Assembly (NCBI GenBank): GCA_016188545.1
Contig: JACPHO010000007.1
Location: 1-49,291, forward strand
Length of the DNA: 49,291 bases
Direction: 5' to 3'
Source of the DNA: Candidatus Shapirobacteria bacterium
GTDB taxonomy: Bacteria > Patescibacteriota > Microgenomatia > UBA12405
Translations under genes and position numbers: made by a program
Shown: positions 8,630 to 15,531 of the stretch, in pieces
Layout: every line of letters starts with the position of its first letter
Position numbering within the stretch: the first letter of the stretch is position 1
Notes under the pieces: model-generated
Told to the model about the DNA's origin: nothing
Databases searched by the model: none
The model's input: the letters and a program-made list of their open reading frames with translations, nothing else

Positions 8630-8745
8630 AAATCCAAAATCAAAAATTCAAAAGAAAAAACTAAAAACCAAAATAAAAAAAACGAAAAAGTAGAATCTAA
8701 ACAAGAAAATACAAATTATTAGTTTTAAAATTTACAATTAATTAG
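8630..8745 (+). other. A-rich intergenic tract
   Basis: The gap after recR consists almost only of A with scattered C and T on the plus strand (many runs of 4-8 A). I see no hairpin with a T-run and no clear promoter. It may be a low-complexity expansion or a curved-DNA element. Confidence 0.5.
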
Positions 8746-9258
8746 ATGGTAGACGATTCGATACTCAAAAAAGTTTTGAAAAATCTGGGGCAGATTGGGG
8801 CTGAGACTGGTAAGGAAATAATAAAAGAGAGTGGAAAGATTACGGAGTCGGTAATTACCGGCAAAGAACTGTTTGGTAACATTAAGACTTTTAGCCCTGA
8901 GGAGAATGCTATGAGAAAGGCAGAGGATGAACAGAAAAAACAGGCAGAGCTAGCCAGTCTTCGTTCGGGAATGAGTGAATCGGGAAGAAATGTCTCTGCT
9001 GAGATTACTCAGGTGGAAAAAGAAGAAGAGAGGGAAGAAGACCAAAAAGAAAAACAGTTTTTAGAAAATTTACGTATCCAGAGGCAAATGGAAGCGGAAG
9101 AGCACCAAAGACTCGCAGCTGAGATGGGAGTGTCGACAAATCCGGCGAAACAAAAGAAAAGTAGGGGAAGTGCCTTTGCTAAGGGAAAAAAGAAAACCCA
9201 GCAGCCCGATCCTGCCCAGTTATCGCAAACAGCCGAGTTGGCTGGTAAAATGGAGTAG
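8746..9258 (+). CDS. Charged coiled-coil protein of unknown function
   Basis: I do not recognise this 170-residue protein. Residues about 1-50 are amphipathic helix (LKKVLKNLGQIGAETGKEII). Residues 55-125 are very rich in E, K and Q, with heptad-like spacing (KEEEREEDQKEKQFLENL), and the tail (135-165) is Lys/Ser-rich. No membrane segment or signal is present. It lies between recR and a toxin-antitoxin pair, and its stop falls just before that pair's promoter. A DNA- or ribosome-associated role is possible for such a composition, but nothing in the sequence shows it. Confidence 0.7.
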   Translation: MVDDSILKKVLKNLGQIGAETGKEIIKESGKITESVITGKELFGNIKTFSPEENAMRKAEDEQKKQAELASLRSGMSESGRNVSAEITQVEKEEEREEDQKEKQFLENLRIQRQMEAEEHQRLAAEMGVSTNPAKQKKSRGSAFAKGKKKTQQPDPAQLSQTAELAGKME

Positions 9259-9287
9259 TTGACATGGTATGTACGCTAATGTACACT
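9259..9287 (+). promoter_or_regulatory. Promoter and candidate operator of the Phd/PIN toxin-antitoxin pair
   Basis: A consensus -35 TTGACA (9259-9264) is spaced 17 bases from a -10 TACACT (9282-9287), five bases before the antitoxin ATG. An inverted repeat TGTAC / GTACA (9270-9274 and 9281-9285, 6-base spacer) sits inside the promoter and overlaps the -10. Phd-type antitoxins repress their own promoters by binding such palindromes, so this is the likely operator. Confidence 0.75.
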
Positions 9288-9292
9288 GAGAT

Positions 9293-9568
9293 ATGACCAA
9301 AATAATGACAGTAACTGAGCTGAGAAAGAATATCTTTAGCGTGATTGAGGCAGCTAGAATAAATAAACAAATTACTAAGATAATGCTTCATGGTGAAGTC
9401 GTGGCGGAGATTCGGCCAAAGAAGAGCATTAAAAAGAAGACCACCCACTTACTTGATTTGATAAATTCATTTCCTAAAACAAAATCGATGACTGTGAAGG
9501 AAATGGATGAGGCTTATAGAAAAGCAATGATGAAAAAACATGGCGAATATCTTTCTGGACGTAAATAA
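9293..9568 (+). CDS. Phd/YefM-family antitoxin
   Basis: The N-terminus 'MTKIMTVTELRKNIFSVIEAARINKQITKIMLHGEVVAEIRP' is the Phd/YefM DNA-binding fold. The C-terminal half (LLDLINSFPKTKSMTVKEMDEAYRKAMMKKHG) would be the toxin-wrapping tail. The 91-residue length is normal. The mRNA is probably leaderless, because the -10 box ends five bases before the ATG. The 3' end overlaps the PIN toxin gene by 29 bases, giving coupled translation, the usual antitoxin-first order. It should bind and neutralise the neighbouring PIN protein and autorepress through the palindrome in the promoter. Confidence 0.85.
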   Translation: MTKIMTVTELRKNIFSVIEAARINKQITKIMLHGEVVAEIRPKKSIKKKTTHLLDLINSFPKTKSMTVKEMDEAYRKAMMKKHGEYLSGRK

Positions 9569-9896
9569 ATTAATTAGCATAATAGATGGTGGCGGTGAAG
9601 AGGGGTTGAGAAGGTATGAATTGGTTGTAGCGTCGTTGTCTTGGCATATTGTTAGTTATTTGAAAAAGTGGAAAATTCCAAATAAAAGATTAGAAAAACT
9701 TTTTGAAGTTTTAGTTTCAGTTGAAATGAGTAATGAAATTGTAAAAAAGGCGATGATTGGTCCGACAAATGACTTTGAGGATAATGTTCAACTACATTCA
9801 GCTATGTTGGGAGAGTGTGATTATTTTTTGACACTGGATCGGGAACTGCTAAAGATGAAGCATTTTGGGAAAATGCAGATTTGTGATAAGATCTGA
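9540..9896 (+). CDS. PIN-domain toxin (VapC-like ribonuclease)
   Basis: The 118-residue PIN protein has the first catalytic Asp in 'FLDVNKLISII', a central acidic residue region, and the conserved block 'DFEDNVQLHSAMLGECDYFLTLDREL', which carries the later catalytic acids (DFED and LD). PIN toxins cleave RNA, often tRNA or rRNA loops, using Mg2+. The gene starts within the antitoxin gene. The first motif is DVN rather than the more usual DTN/DSS, which is tolerated in the family. Cellular target unknown. Confidence 0.85.
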   Translation: MANIFLDVNKLISIIDGGGEEGLRRYELVVASLSWHIVSYLKKWKIPNKRLEKLFEVLVSVEMSNEIVKKAMIGPTNDFEDNVQLHSAMLGECDYFLTLDRELLKMKHFGKMQICDKI

Positions 9897-9926
9897 AATA
9901 TGCTTAGAGTAAGTAAATATTTTGTG

Positions 9927-9950
9927 ATGATTTGTTGTACTGCCTGTTGA
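9927..9950 (+). CDS. Cysteine leader peptide MICCTAC of the cysS attenuator
   Basis: This seven-codon reading frame encodes Met-Ile-Cys-Cys-Thr-Ala-Cys and ends in TGA, so three of seven codons are Cys. It sits directly before a terminator/antiterminator pair and upstream of the cysteinyl-tRNA synthetase gene. In classical attenuation a ribosome stalls at such codons when charged tRNA is scarce. A weak -10 candidate TAAATA (9914-9919) lies seven bases before the ATG. The link to cysS and the codon content make chance unlikely, but translation is unproven. Confidence 0.75.
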   Translation: MICCTAC

Positions 9951-9952
9951 TT

Positions 9953-9995
9953 GGGGGTATTTGTGTTTAATACCTCCCAAAAGTGGGAGGTTTTT
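9953..9995 (+). terminator. Cys-responsive attenuator: intrinsic terminator with competing antiterminator
   Basis: Terminator: ACCTCCCA (9972-9979) pairs perfectly with TGGGAGGT (9984-9991) around an AAAG loop, followed by a T-run. Antiterminator: GGGGGTATT (9953-9961) pairs with AATACCTCC (9969-9977) with one G-U wobble and a 7-base loop. The two hairpins share the ACCTCC segment and cannot form together. A ribosome ending at the leader stop (9948-9950) would cover the GGGGG segment and allow termination. One stalled at the first Cys codons would leave it free and block termination. Confidence 0.8.
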
Positions 9996-10010
9996 ATTTA
10001 TTTTTTACTT

Positions 10011-10584
10011 ATGACAATTTCAATTGATAAATATACTTTTAATAAAGATGAACTGGTCGGGGTAATCATTCCACACCCTGATGATGAGGTGTTGATGTTT
10101 GAATTTGTCAGGTATCTTTGTCAAAGCTAAAATTAGGACTCATATTATTTTGTTGACGAGAGGTGAAAAAGGGAAAAATCCAGAATTAAGGGTTGGTGAG
10201 TTTAAAAAGGCAATGACTTGGTGGGGATTTGATTTTACAATATTAAATTTTCCGGATCGCGAGCTAAGCTTTTTGCCAATTAAAGAAATTGTGTTGGAAA
10301 CCACCAAGATTATTGATAGGCAAATGATCACTAGTTTGATGAGTTTTTCTCCATTTGAACAAACTGTTGGTTTTGATCATCCAGATCATAATGTGGCGGG
10401 CGAGGTGACCAGGTTAGTGTCAGTAGCTATGGGGGGGAAAAGAGGACTGTGGTTGTGGAGGAGTAGCGGTAAGTCAAGTTTATTAGATGACAGGGTAGCT
10501 TATGTTAGGAGGTTTTATCCATCGCAAGATATACCCAAGCGTGTTTTGAGCCAAATAGGCGAAAGTTATTTAAAAGTTAGATAA
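10011..10584 (+). pseudogene. PIG-L-family deacetylase, frameshifted
   Basis: The start ATG at 10011 opens a frame encoding MTISIDKYTFNKDELVGVII followed by the catalytic HPDDE motif, then stops at 10128-10130 after 'VLMFEFVRYLCQS'. The rest continues in the next frame from about 10099: 'LSGIFVKAKIRTHIILLTRGEKGKN', then 'FDHPDHNVAGE', which supplies the second metal-binding motif. One base gained or lost near 10096-10110 would join the two parts with normal family spacing between HPDDE and TRGE. PIG-L enzymes are zinc de-N-acetylases acting on GlcNAc-type substrates. This is either a decayed gene or a sequencing indel; no slippery heptamer is seen. Confidence 0.8.
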
Positions 10585-10587
10585 AAT
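10582..10587 (+). promoter_or_regulatory. -10 box for cysS
   Basis: TAAAAT lies five bases before the cysS ATG and overlaps the stop codon of the preceding frame, so a transcript starting here would be almost leaderless. No good -35 is visible. It would give cysS a basal promoter besides the upstream attenuated one. Confidence 0.5.
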
Positions 10588-10592
10588 AGGTT

Positions 10593-11978
10593 ATGCAAAA
10601 AATATATTTATATAATACAGCCACTAGAACAAAAGAAGAGTTTAAGCCGTTGGAAAATGGTAAAGTGGGAATATATTCTTGCGGACCAACGGTGTACTGG
10701 GATCAGCATGTCGGCAATATGTATGCCTATCTTTTTGCTGACGTCATGGTCCGGACATTGAAATATTTTGGTTATGAGGTCAATCAGGTAATGAATTTGA
10801 CTGATGTGGGGGCATTGACATCCGATGCTGACACTGGAGATGACAAGATGGAAGTCGGTGCAAAAAGGGAAGGGTTAACAGTTTGGGATGTGGCCAAAAA
10901 ATATGAAAAACAATTTTTTGAGAGTGAAGAACTATTAAATATAAGCAGGCCCAATACGGTTTGTGCGGCTACGGCTCATATTAAGGAGCAGATTGAGCTG
11001 ATTCAAAAAATTGAAAAAAATGGTTTTTGCTACAAAACAAGTGATGGAATTTATTTTGATACCAGTAAATATACTGATTACGCTAAATTTGCCAATCTTA
11101 AACTAGAGTCAATAAAATATACTGATCGGGAGGAAATAAATAAGGAGAAGAGAAACTTGAGTGATTTTGCCTTGTGGAAGTTTTCGCCTTCAGATGGAAA
11201 AAGACAGATGGAGTGGGATAGCCCGTGGGGGGTAGGTTTTCCCGGATGGCATATTGAATGTACGGCCATGTCTGTAAAATATTTGGGGGAACATTTTGAT
11301 ATTCATACCGGAGGAATAGATCATATACCAGTTCATCACACCAACGAAATTGCTCAGGGATATGGAGCTTTTGGGCACCAAACAGCCAACTTTTGGATTC
11401 ATAATGCCTGGGTAATGGGTAAGGGAGGGGCAAAAATGTCGAAGTCATTAGGAAATATTTTTACAGCCCAGGAATTGGTAGAGATGGGAATTGATCCGCT
11501 TGGCTACCGCTATTTATTTTTGACAACACATTATCGGAAAGGAATGGAGTTTTCACTGGAAAGTCTGAAGACAATTAATATCGCCTATCAAAAATTGAAA
11601 ATGTTGGTAAGTGGCTGGCCAGGTGAGGGAAAAGTTGATGAAAATTATCAGAAAGTATTCGAGGAAAAAATTGCTGATGATTTGGGGATGCCGGAGGTAA
11701 TGGCTTTGGTGTGGAAATTGGTAAAAGATGAAAAGGTGACCGAGGCAGATAAAAAAGCGACACTGATTGATTTTGACAGAGTGCTGGGACTAAAATTGGG
11801 TGAAGAAAAAGTTGAGGAAAAAATACCCGAAGAGATCGTGATTTTGGCCAATATGCGCTTGGAAGCCAAGAAAAATAAGAATTATAACGAGGCTGATGGA
11901 ATCAGGACGGAGATTGAGAAGAAGGGATATTTGATCGAAGATACTGATGGAGGATATAAGATAAAAGTAGCTATTTAG
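10593..11978 (+). CDS. cysS: Cysteinyl-tRNA synthetase
   Basis: This class I synthetase charges tRNA-Cys. The zinc ligand C30 is in 'YSCGPTVY'. The HIGH-type motif is HVGN (39-42), further zinc ligands lie in 'GWHIECTAMS' and 'HHTNEIAQ', and KMSKS is at 281-285. The C-terminal helical domain (about 370-461) ends 'NYNEADGIRTEIEKKGYLIEDTDGGYKIK', the usual CysS tail. Length (461) is normal. It is the likely target of the Cys leader attenuator 640 bases upstream, and it also has its own -10 box. The 3' end overlaps the convergent minus-strand gene by eight bases. Confidence 0.97.
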   Translation: MQKIYLYNTATRTKEEFKPLENGKVGIYSCGPTVYWDQHVGNMYAYLFADVMVRTLKYFGYEVNQVMNLTDVGALTSDADTGDDKMEVGAKREGLTVWDVAKKYEKQFFESEELLNISRPNTVCAATAHIKEQIELIQKIEKNGFCYKTSDGIYFDTSKYTDYAKFANLKLESIKYTDREEINKEKRNLSDFALWKFSPSDGKRQMEWDSPWGVGFPGWHIECTAMSVKYLGEHFDIHTGGIDHIPVHHTNEIAQGYGAFGHQTANFWIHNAWVMGKGGAKMSKSLGNIFTAQELVEMGIDPLGYRYLFLTTHYRKGMEFSLESLKTINIAYQKLKMLVSGWPGEGKVDENYQKVFEEKIADDLGMPEVMALVWKLVKDEKVTEADKKATLIDFDRVLGLKLGEEKVEEKIPEEIVILANMRLEAKKNKNYNEADGIRTEIEKKGYLIEDTDGGYKIKVAI

Positions 11979-12570
11979 TTATTTTCGTGCCAGCTAGACC
12001 TACATGCAGTTTATGATCAGGTGTCAAAGTGAAACTGGCATGAGTTAATGTAACTCCTCTCGGCTCTAGTCCAAGCTGGTCTCCAATTGCGCTGGTAAGC
12101 ATTGTGTTTGGCTCGGGAAGAGCTTTCGCAATTATTGCTTCAACATTTAGTTTTTTGACTGCGGCTGCATGTTTGCTTGTGCTTTCAGTGGTTTCAAAGG
12201 TAATGCCAGTCATTTCGAGTGTGTCGAAGCTTCCTTCCTTATTTGCCCAATTGAGACGAAGATGGTAATCACCAGGAAAAGGTTTGAGAACTTCAAGAGT
12301 TGTGTCGACGATACAAAGTTCTCTTGTGCCAGCTTTGTTTTGTCTGATTTCAACGGTGGTGTTTTTTGCCTTTTCGATTGTAGCGATAAGGGCAAAAGTG
12401 ACTCGATTGAATTGGCTGGTCACGCCGTCGACAACTGTTTGCAGGTCATCAGCGCTTAAATCTTGGTCGAAAGTTTCACCACCACGTATCTTGGCTGCGA
12501 CAGAATCGATAAGAGGAGAAGTTATAAAAGGCACGGGCGCTTTTTCAGTGACTTTATTAAAAAAAGACAT
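11971..12570 (-). CDS. Hypothetical protein, 199 residues
   Basis: I do not recognise this soluble protein. It starts MSFFNKVTEKAPVPFITSPL. It has an alpha/beta middle with a beta-rich segment (about 75-130, 'TRELCIVDTTLEVLKPFPGDYHLRLNW') and a Thr-rich C-terminal region ending in beta strands (GVTLTHASFTLTPDHKLHVGLAGTKITK). No signal, membrane segment or clear catalytic motif is seen. It is read from a strong divergent promoter and is probably leaderless. It converges on cysS with an eight-base overlap of the 3' ends. Confidence 0.7.
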   Translation of the reverse strand: MSFFNKVTEKAPVPFITSPLIDSVAAKIRGGETFDQDLSADDLQTVVDGVTSQFNRVTFALIATIEKAKNTTVEIRQNKAGTRELCIVDTTLEVLKPFPGDYHLRLNWANKEGSFDTLEMTGITFETTESTSKHAAAVKKLNVEAIIAKALPEPNTMLTSAIGDQLGLEPRGVTLTHASFTLTPDHKLHVGLAGTKITK

Positions 12571-12576
12571 GGTGGT

Positions 12577-12627
12577 ATGTTAGCATATTAGTTGAGGATT
12601 GACAAAACTAATAGTATCCTATATAAT
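12577..12627. promoter_or_regulatory. Divergent promoters sharing one -35 element
   Basis: Plus strand: TTGACA (12599-12604), 17 bases, TATAAT (12622-12627), driving the gene at 12654. Minus strand: TTGTCA (12605-12600), 17 bases, TAACAT (12582-12577), driving the gene ending at 11971. The seven bases TTGACAA serve as -35 on both strands, so the two polymerases cannot bind at the same time and transcription should be mutually exclusive. Confidence 0.8.
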
Positions 12628-12653
12628 AACATATTAACCGTTTTTAATTAAAA

Positions 12654-13376
12654 ATGCACACAAGAATGCCAGAAAGACCAAATATGCTTGAACAGTTGAG
12701 AGTAGGTGTTCGCAATGGTTGGAATAGGTTGACTCGTTTTGTTGATAGAGTGCGTTCAGGTGAATTTATTGAAGAGAAAAAAATCGAAATCCGAGTAATT
12801 AAGGAGTTGCTTACTGATCGTGATGAGAAAGGCAATGTGGTACCTGACACACGGAATTTTTTTCAGCGATTGCGAGATACTGCAAGTGGTGCTGCTGAAC
12901 TAGTTAGAGTAGGATTTAACACCATTCGTAACCGAGTTGAAGTGGGAATGGATAGGTTACGACAGAGATGTGAGGATGAGGGTGTTCCGGCGGCGGTGAT
13001 GAACATCACCTCAGAAGCTTTACAGGCGGTGGCTGAATTGCCATCAAGATTGGGGGAGAGACTAAACATATTTAAGGTTGGTTTCGAGCTTGCCAAGGCA
13101 GACATGGTAGATACAGTGATGACGGAGGTTATATCACCAGATAATGTAGTTGAGGTAGATGAAGGAGAAGGTATAGCAATTTTTCCATCAACTGAAGCAT
13201 TGGACAGATTTGACCTTCTTGATAATGTTCGATCATATGCTTTGGAAAAAGCAACTTTTTTTAATGATCGGATAATTAGATGTCAAGAGAGGTTGAAAAA
13301 GATGCAGGAAGGTAGAGAAAGATTTGTTCAAGCTAGATCAACTTTCGTATTGCAAGGAATACCTGTTGCCGAGTAA
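12654..13376 (+). CDS. Helical hypothetical protein, 240 residues
   Basis: I do not recognise it. It is almost entirely helical and charged, with long amphipathic stretches (RNGWNRLTRFVDRVRSGEF; FFQRLRDTASGAAELVRVG; FFNDRIIRCQERLKKMQEG). There is no membrane segment. It is read from the strongest promoter in the window (consensus -35 and -10 with 17-base spacing), so it may be abundant. The next gene, also a helical acidic protein, starts nine bases after its stop, suggesting an operon of two. Confidence 0.7.
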   Translation: MHTRMPERPNMLEQLRVGVRNGWNRLTRFVDRVRSGEFIEEKKIEIRVIKELLTDRDEKGNVVPDTRNFFQRLRDTASGAAELVRVGFNTIRNRVEVGMDRLRQRCEDEGVPAAVMNITSEALQAVAELPSRLGERLNIFKVGFELAKADMVDTVMTEVISPDNVVEVDEGEGIAIFPSTEALDRFDLLDNVRSYALEKATFFNDRIIRCQERLKKMQEGRERFVQARSTFVLQGIPVAE

Positions 13377-13384
13377 AATAAACT

Positions 13385-13672
13385 ATGGACGTTAAAGAGG
13401 CGAGAGAGATAGTCGAGGGAATGGAATTGTCAGCTGAGGCCATTCTTAAAATTGATGAGATACTGACGCCTTATGAAAGCAGCGAAGATATCCCCGATGA
13501 GGTGATTGATAAAATATTAGCCATTGTGGATATTGAAATGGATGCGACCAAATTGGCAGCGGATATTTATGCTACAGGGGCAGAGATGGCTAGTGAATTT
13601 GTCAAGTCAATTGATAATGAAGCGGGAAAAATAGCTGACGAAATTGATGATAAACTGAAGAAGGCTGAATAA
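13385..13672 (+). CDS. Small acidic helical protein
   Basis: The 95-residue, strongly acidic protein (many E and D; 'IDEILTPYESSEDIPDEVIDKIL') is predicted to be all helix and has no recognisable family motif. It begins nine bases after the preceding helical gene and is probably co-transcribed with it. The opposite charge character of the two (basic-rich then acidic) could mean that they bind each other, but that is inference. Confidence 0.65.
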   Translation: MDVKEAREIVEGMELSAEAILKIDEILTPYESSEDIPDEVIDKILAIVDIEMDATKLAADIYATGAEMASEFVKSIDNEAGKIADEIDDKLKKAE

Positions 13673-13697
13673 TAGGATTGTAAATAGATGGTGGCTG

Positions 13698-13706
13698 TGG
13701 TAAGCT
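13698..13706 (+). promoter_or_regulatory. Extended -10 element for rpsF
   Basis: TGG TAAGCT, an extended -10 form, lies ten bases before the rpsF ATG, giving a very short leader. There is no obvious -35. Confidence 0.45.
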
Positions 13707-13716
13707 AGATAGTTTT

Positions 13717-14013
13717 ATGAAAGAAAAAAAGTATACATATCAAATGGTTCTGGTTTTTGCTCCCAAAACTGAATCTAAGGCGATCGATGGAGTCTGGGGA
13801 AAATTAGCGGCATTTTTGGATAGTGTCAAAGCCGAAATAATCAAGAAAGAAAATCTGGGAACCAAGGAGTTGGTTTACGAAATCCAAAAACACCGTAAGG
13901 GAGATTTTTGGGAATTGACGGTTGAATCGACCAAACCAGTAAAGGTGACAGATATAAATATTTTTTTGAATCGTGATGTATCGGTGATTCGTTATTTAGT
14001 ATTAAAAAATTAA
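13717..14013 (+). CDS. rpsF: Small ribosomal subunit protein bS6
   Basis: The 98-residue protein has the S6 ferredoxin-like pattern: an opening strand 'KYTYQMVLVFAPKTESKAIDG', then 'KKENLGTKELVYEIQKHRKGDFWELTVE' and the C-terminal 'INIFLNRDVSVIRYLVLK'. It binds 16S rRNA as a heterodimer with bS18, whose gene lies two genes downstream. The rpsF-ssb-rpsR order is conserved in many bacteria and confirms the call. Confidence 0.95.
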   Translation: MKEKKYTYQMVLVFAPKTESKAIDGVWGKLAAFLDSVKAEIIKKENLGTKELVYEIQKHRKGDFWELTVESTKPVKVTDINIFLNRDVSVIRYLVLKN

Positions 14014-14030
14014 AATTTAAGTAAGAGACT

Positions 14031-14519
14031 ATGCCAAGTAGATGCCTTAATCGTGTATTGTTAATTGGAAATTTAACCCGTGATCCAGAACTTCGTTATA
14101 CCCCAGCTGGTATGGCTGTGGCCAGCTTTGGTTTGGCTACTAATCGTGTCTGGGTTACCAAACAAGGTGAAAAGAAAGAAGATGCACAGTTTCATCGAAT
14201 TGTGGCTTGGAACAAACTAGCAGAACTATGTTCACAGCTTTTATCAAAAGGTCGAAGAATTTATGTAGAAGGAAGAATTCAGTATCGTGAGATAACTGAT
14301 TCAGCCGGAGTTAAGAAACAAGTATCAGAGATTGTGATTGACGACATGATTATTTTAGATAATAAAGGAATTCCTCAGGGCGATCGTCAACCCCTGCACA
14401 CAGAAGAGCATACTGTTGATCAGCAGCCTGGGGTGGAAGATGTGCCTACTGGCGAAATTGAGGACATCGTTATTCCAGATGAAATCGGTGAAGTGTCAAT
14501 TGAAGAAAAAGGTGAATAA
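14031..14519 (+). CDS. ssb: Single-stranded DNA-binding protein
   Basis: The OB-fold domain spans residues 1-105: 'LNRVLLIGNLTRDPELRYTPAGMAVASFGLATNR', then 'FHRIVAWNKLAELCSQLLSKGRRIYVEGRIQYR', both SSB signatures. An acidic disordered tail follows (VEDVPTGEIEDIVIPDEIGEVSIEEKGE). The canonical C-terminal DDxPF tip used for partner binding is missing; the tail ends SIEEKGE, which may reduce binding to RecO, PriA or other partners. It lies between rpsF and rpsR as in many genomes. Confidence 0.95.
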   Translation: MPSRCLNRVLLIGNLTRDPELRYTPAGMAVASFGLATNRVWVTKQGEKKEDAQFHRIVAWNKLAELCSQLLSKGRRIYVEGRIQYREITDSAGVKKQVSEIVIDDMIILDNKGIPQGDRQPLHTEEHTVDQQPGVEDVPTGEIEDIVIPDEIGEVSIEEKGE

Positions 14520-14522
14520 AAT

Positions 14523-14756
14523 ATGAAGCAAAAAAAACCACCAATCAAACCAAGATCGAAAGAATGTGCTTTTTGTAAAGCTAAGGTCGAACCACAATGG
14601 AGCGACGTTGAGCGACTGAAAGAATATTTGTCAGCTAGATCCAAGATAATGACTTCAAAATTTACCGGAGTCTGCGTCAAACATCAAAAAAGGTTGGCTG
14701 TGGCTGTTAAGAGAGCTCGGCACTTGGCCCTGATTCCTTTCACCACCCAAGAGTAG
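14523..14756 (+). CDS. rpsR: Small ribosomal subunit protein bS18
   Basis: The 77-residue protein has 'CAFCKAKVEPQWSDVERLKEYLSARSKIM' and the family end 'TGVCVKHQKRLAVAVKRARHLALIPFT', the S18 rRNA-binding signature. The CxxC plus a later Cys suggest a zinc-binding (C+) version. It starts three bases after the ssb stop and partners with bS6 on the ribosomal platform. Confidence 0.95.
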   Translation: MKQKKPPIKPRSKECAFCKAKVEPQWSDVERLKEYLSARSKIMTSKFTGVCVKHQKRLAVAVKRARHLALIPFTTQE

Positions 14757-14766
14757 TGGGGGTGTT

Positions 14767-14775
14767 TGGTATAAT
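14767..14775 (+). promoter_or_regulatory. Extended -10 promoter TGGTATAAT
   Basis: TGG TATAAT ends six bases before the GTG start at 14782, so the transcript should begin at or within a base or two of the start codon (leaderless). The same nine bases occur before the genes at 18168 and 41993. Confidence 0.7.
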
Positions 14776-14781
14776 CTTTAG

Positions 14782-15531
14782 GTGAACAAGGTTAAAGCCA
14801 GTTGGATAATATCATTACCGTACGCAGCGGTGTTGAAGGTCAAAAAAGGTGAAAAGGTAACTTTGGGTCAGGTATTGTTTGAGGGAGTGACTGAAACAGA
14901 GAAGGTAGTGGCTATGCAAAATCAACTGAAGGGGCTGACAAGCGATTTTATTAAGGAAATAAATTCCAAGAATAACCAGAAAGATTTTCAGCAAGGTGAT
15001 GTGATCATTGAAAGCCAAGGGTGGTTTTCCCATAAAATAACATGTCCAGAAAGTGGTAAGTTTGCTGGTATTGACGAACTTCTAAACTTACATCTGATAG
15101 TTGGTTCAGAAAAATGGAGAGTAACTAGCCCAACAGAAGCAGTAGTGGGACTAATAACTGAGGATGAACTGAAATTAGAATTCATGGCACAAGAGTATTT
15201 GGGTAGGGGGCTTAACACCACAAAAGGATGGGTAAGTAACGGGTTTAAGAAAATAAATACGCTGTCAGATATTAACTTTGACTGTAAAGACAGGATAATT
15301 TTGGTTGAGAAAATGGCAGATACCGTTAGATTAAAATCAGAAGTGGTGGGGGTGGGAGCGATTATTGTGCTTGATGAAAATAATGAAACTGGAGATGCTA
15401 GAATTAATTTCAAGATACCAGGCTTGGCGGTTTCAAGAGAAGTTTATGATGAACTTTTGAAGCAAGTGGGACGGCCAGATGCCCGTGCCTTGGTAAATGG
15501 AAATAGTGGCAGGTTGTTATTAGTTGTTTGA
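14782..15531 (+). CDS. Hypothetical protein with barrel-sandwich-like N-terminus
   Basis: The 249-residue protein starts at GTG directly after an extended -10. Residues about 15-35 ('AAVLKVKKGEKVTLGQVLFEG') resemble the hairpin of lipoyl/biotinyl or RnfC/HlyD barrel-sandwich domains, and residues 85-100 ('GWFSHKITCPESGKFAGID') look like its second half. The C-terminal part is alpha/beta ('RIILVEKMADTVRLKSEVVGVGAIIVLDE', 'PDARALVNGNSGRLLLVV'). No signal peptide is seen. It overlaps the start of the CtpA gene by eight bases, so the two are co-expressed. Function unknown. Confidence 0.7.
   Translation: MNKVKASWIISLPYAAVLKVKKGEKVTLGQVLFEGVTETEKVVAMQNQLKGLTSDFIKEINSKNNQKDFQQGDVIIESQGWFSHKITCPESGKFAGIDELLNLHLIVGSEKWRVTSPTEAVVGLITEDELKLEFMAQEYLGRGLNTTKGWVSNGFKKINTLSDINFDCKDRIILVEKMADTVRLKSEVVGVGAIIVLDENNETGDARINFKIPGLAVSREVYDELLKQVGRPDARALVNGNSGRLLLVV

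Noticed and set aside
11078-11448. Several minus-strand open frames within cysS
   Set aside because: They are antisense shadows of a well-supported gene and show no domain.
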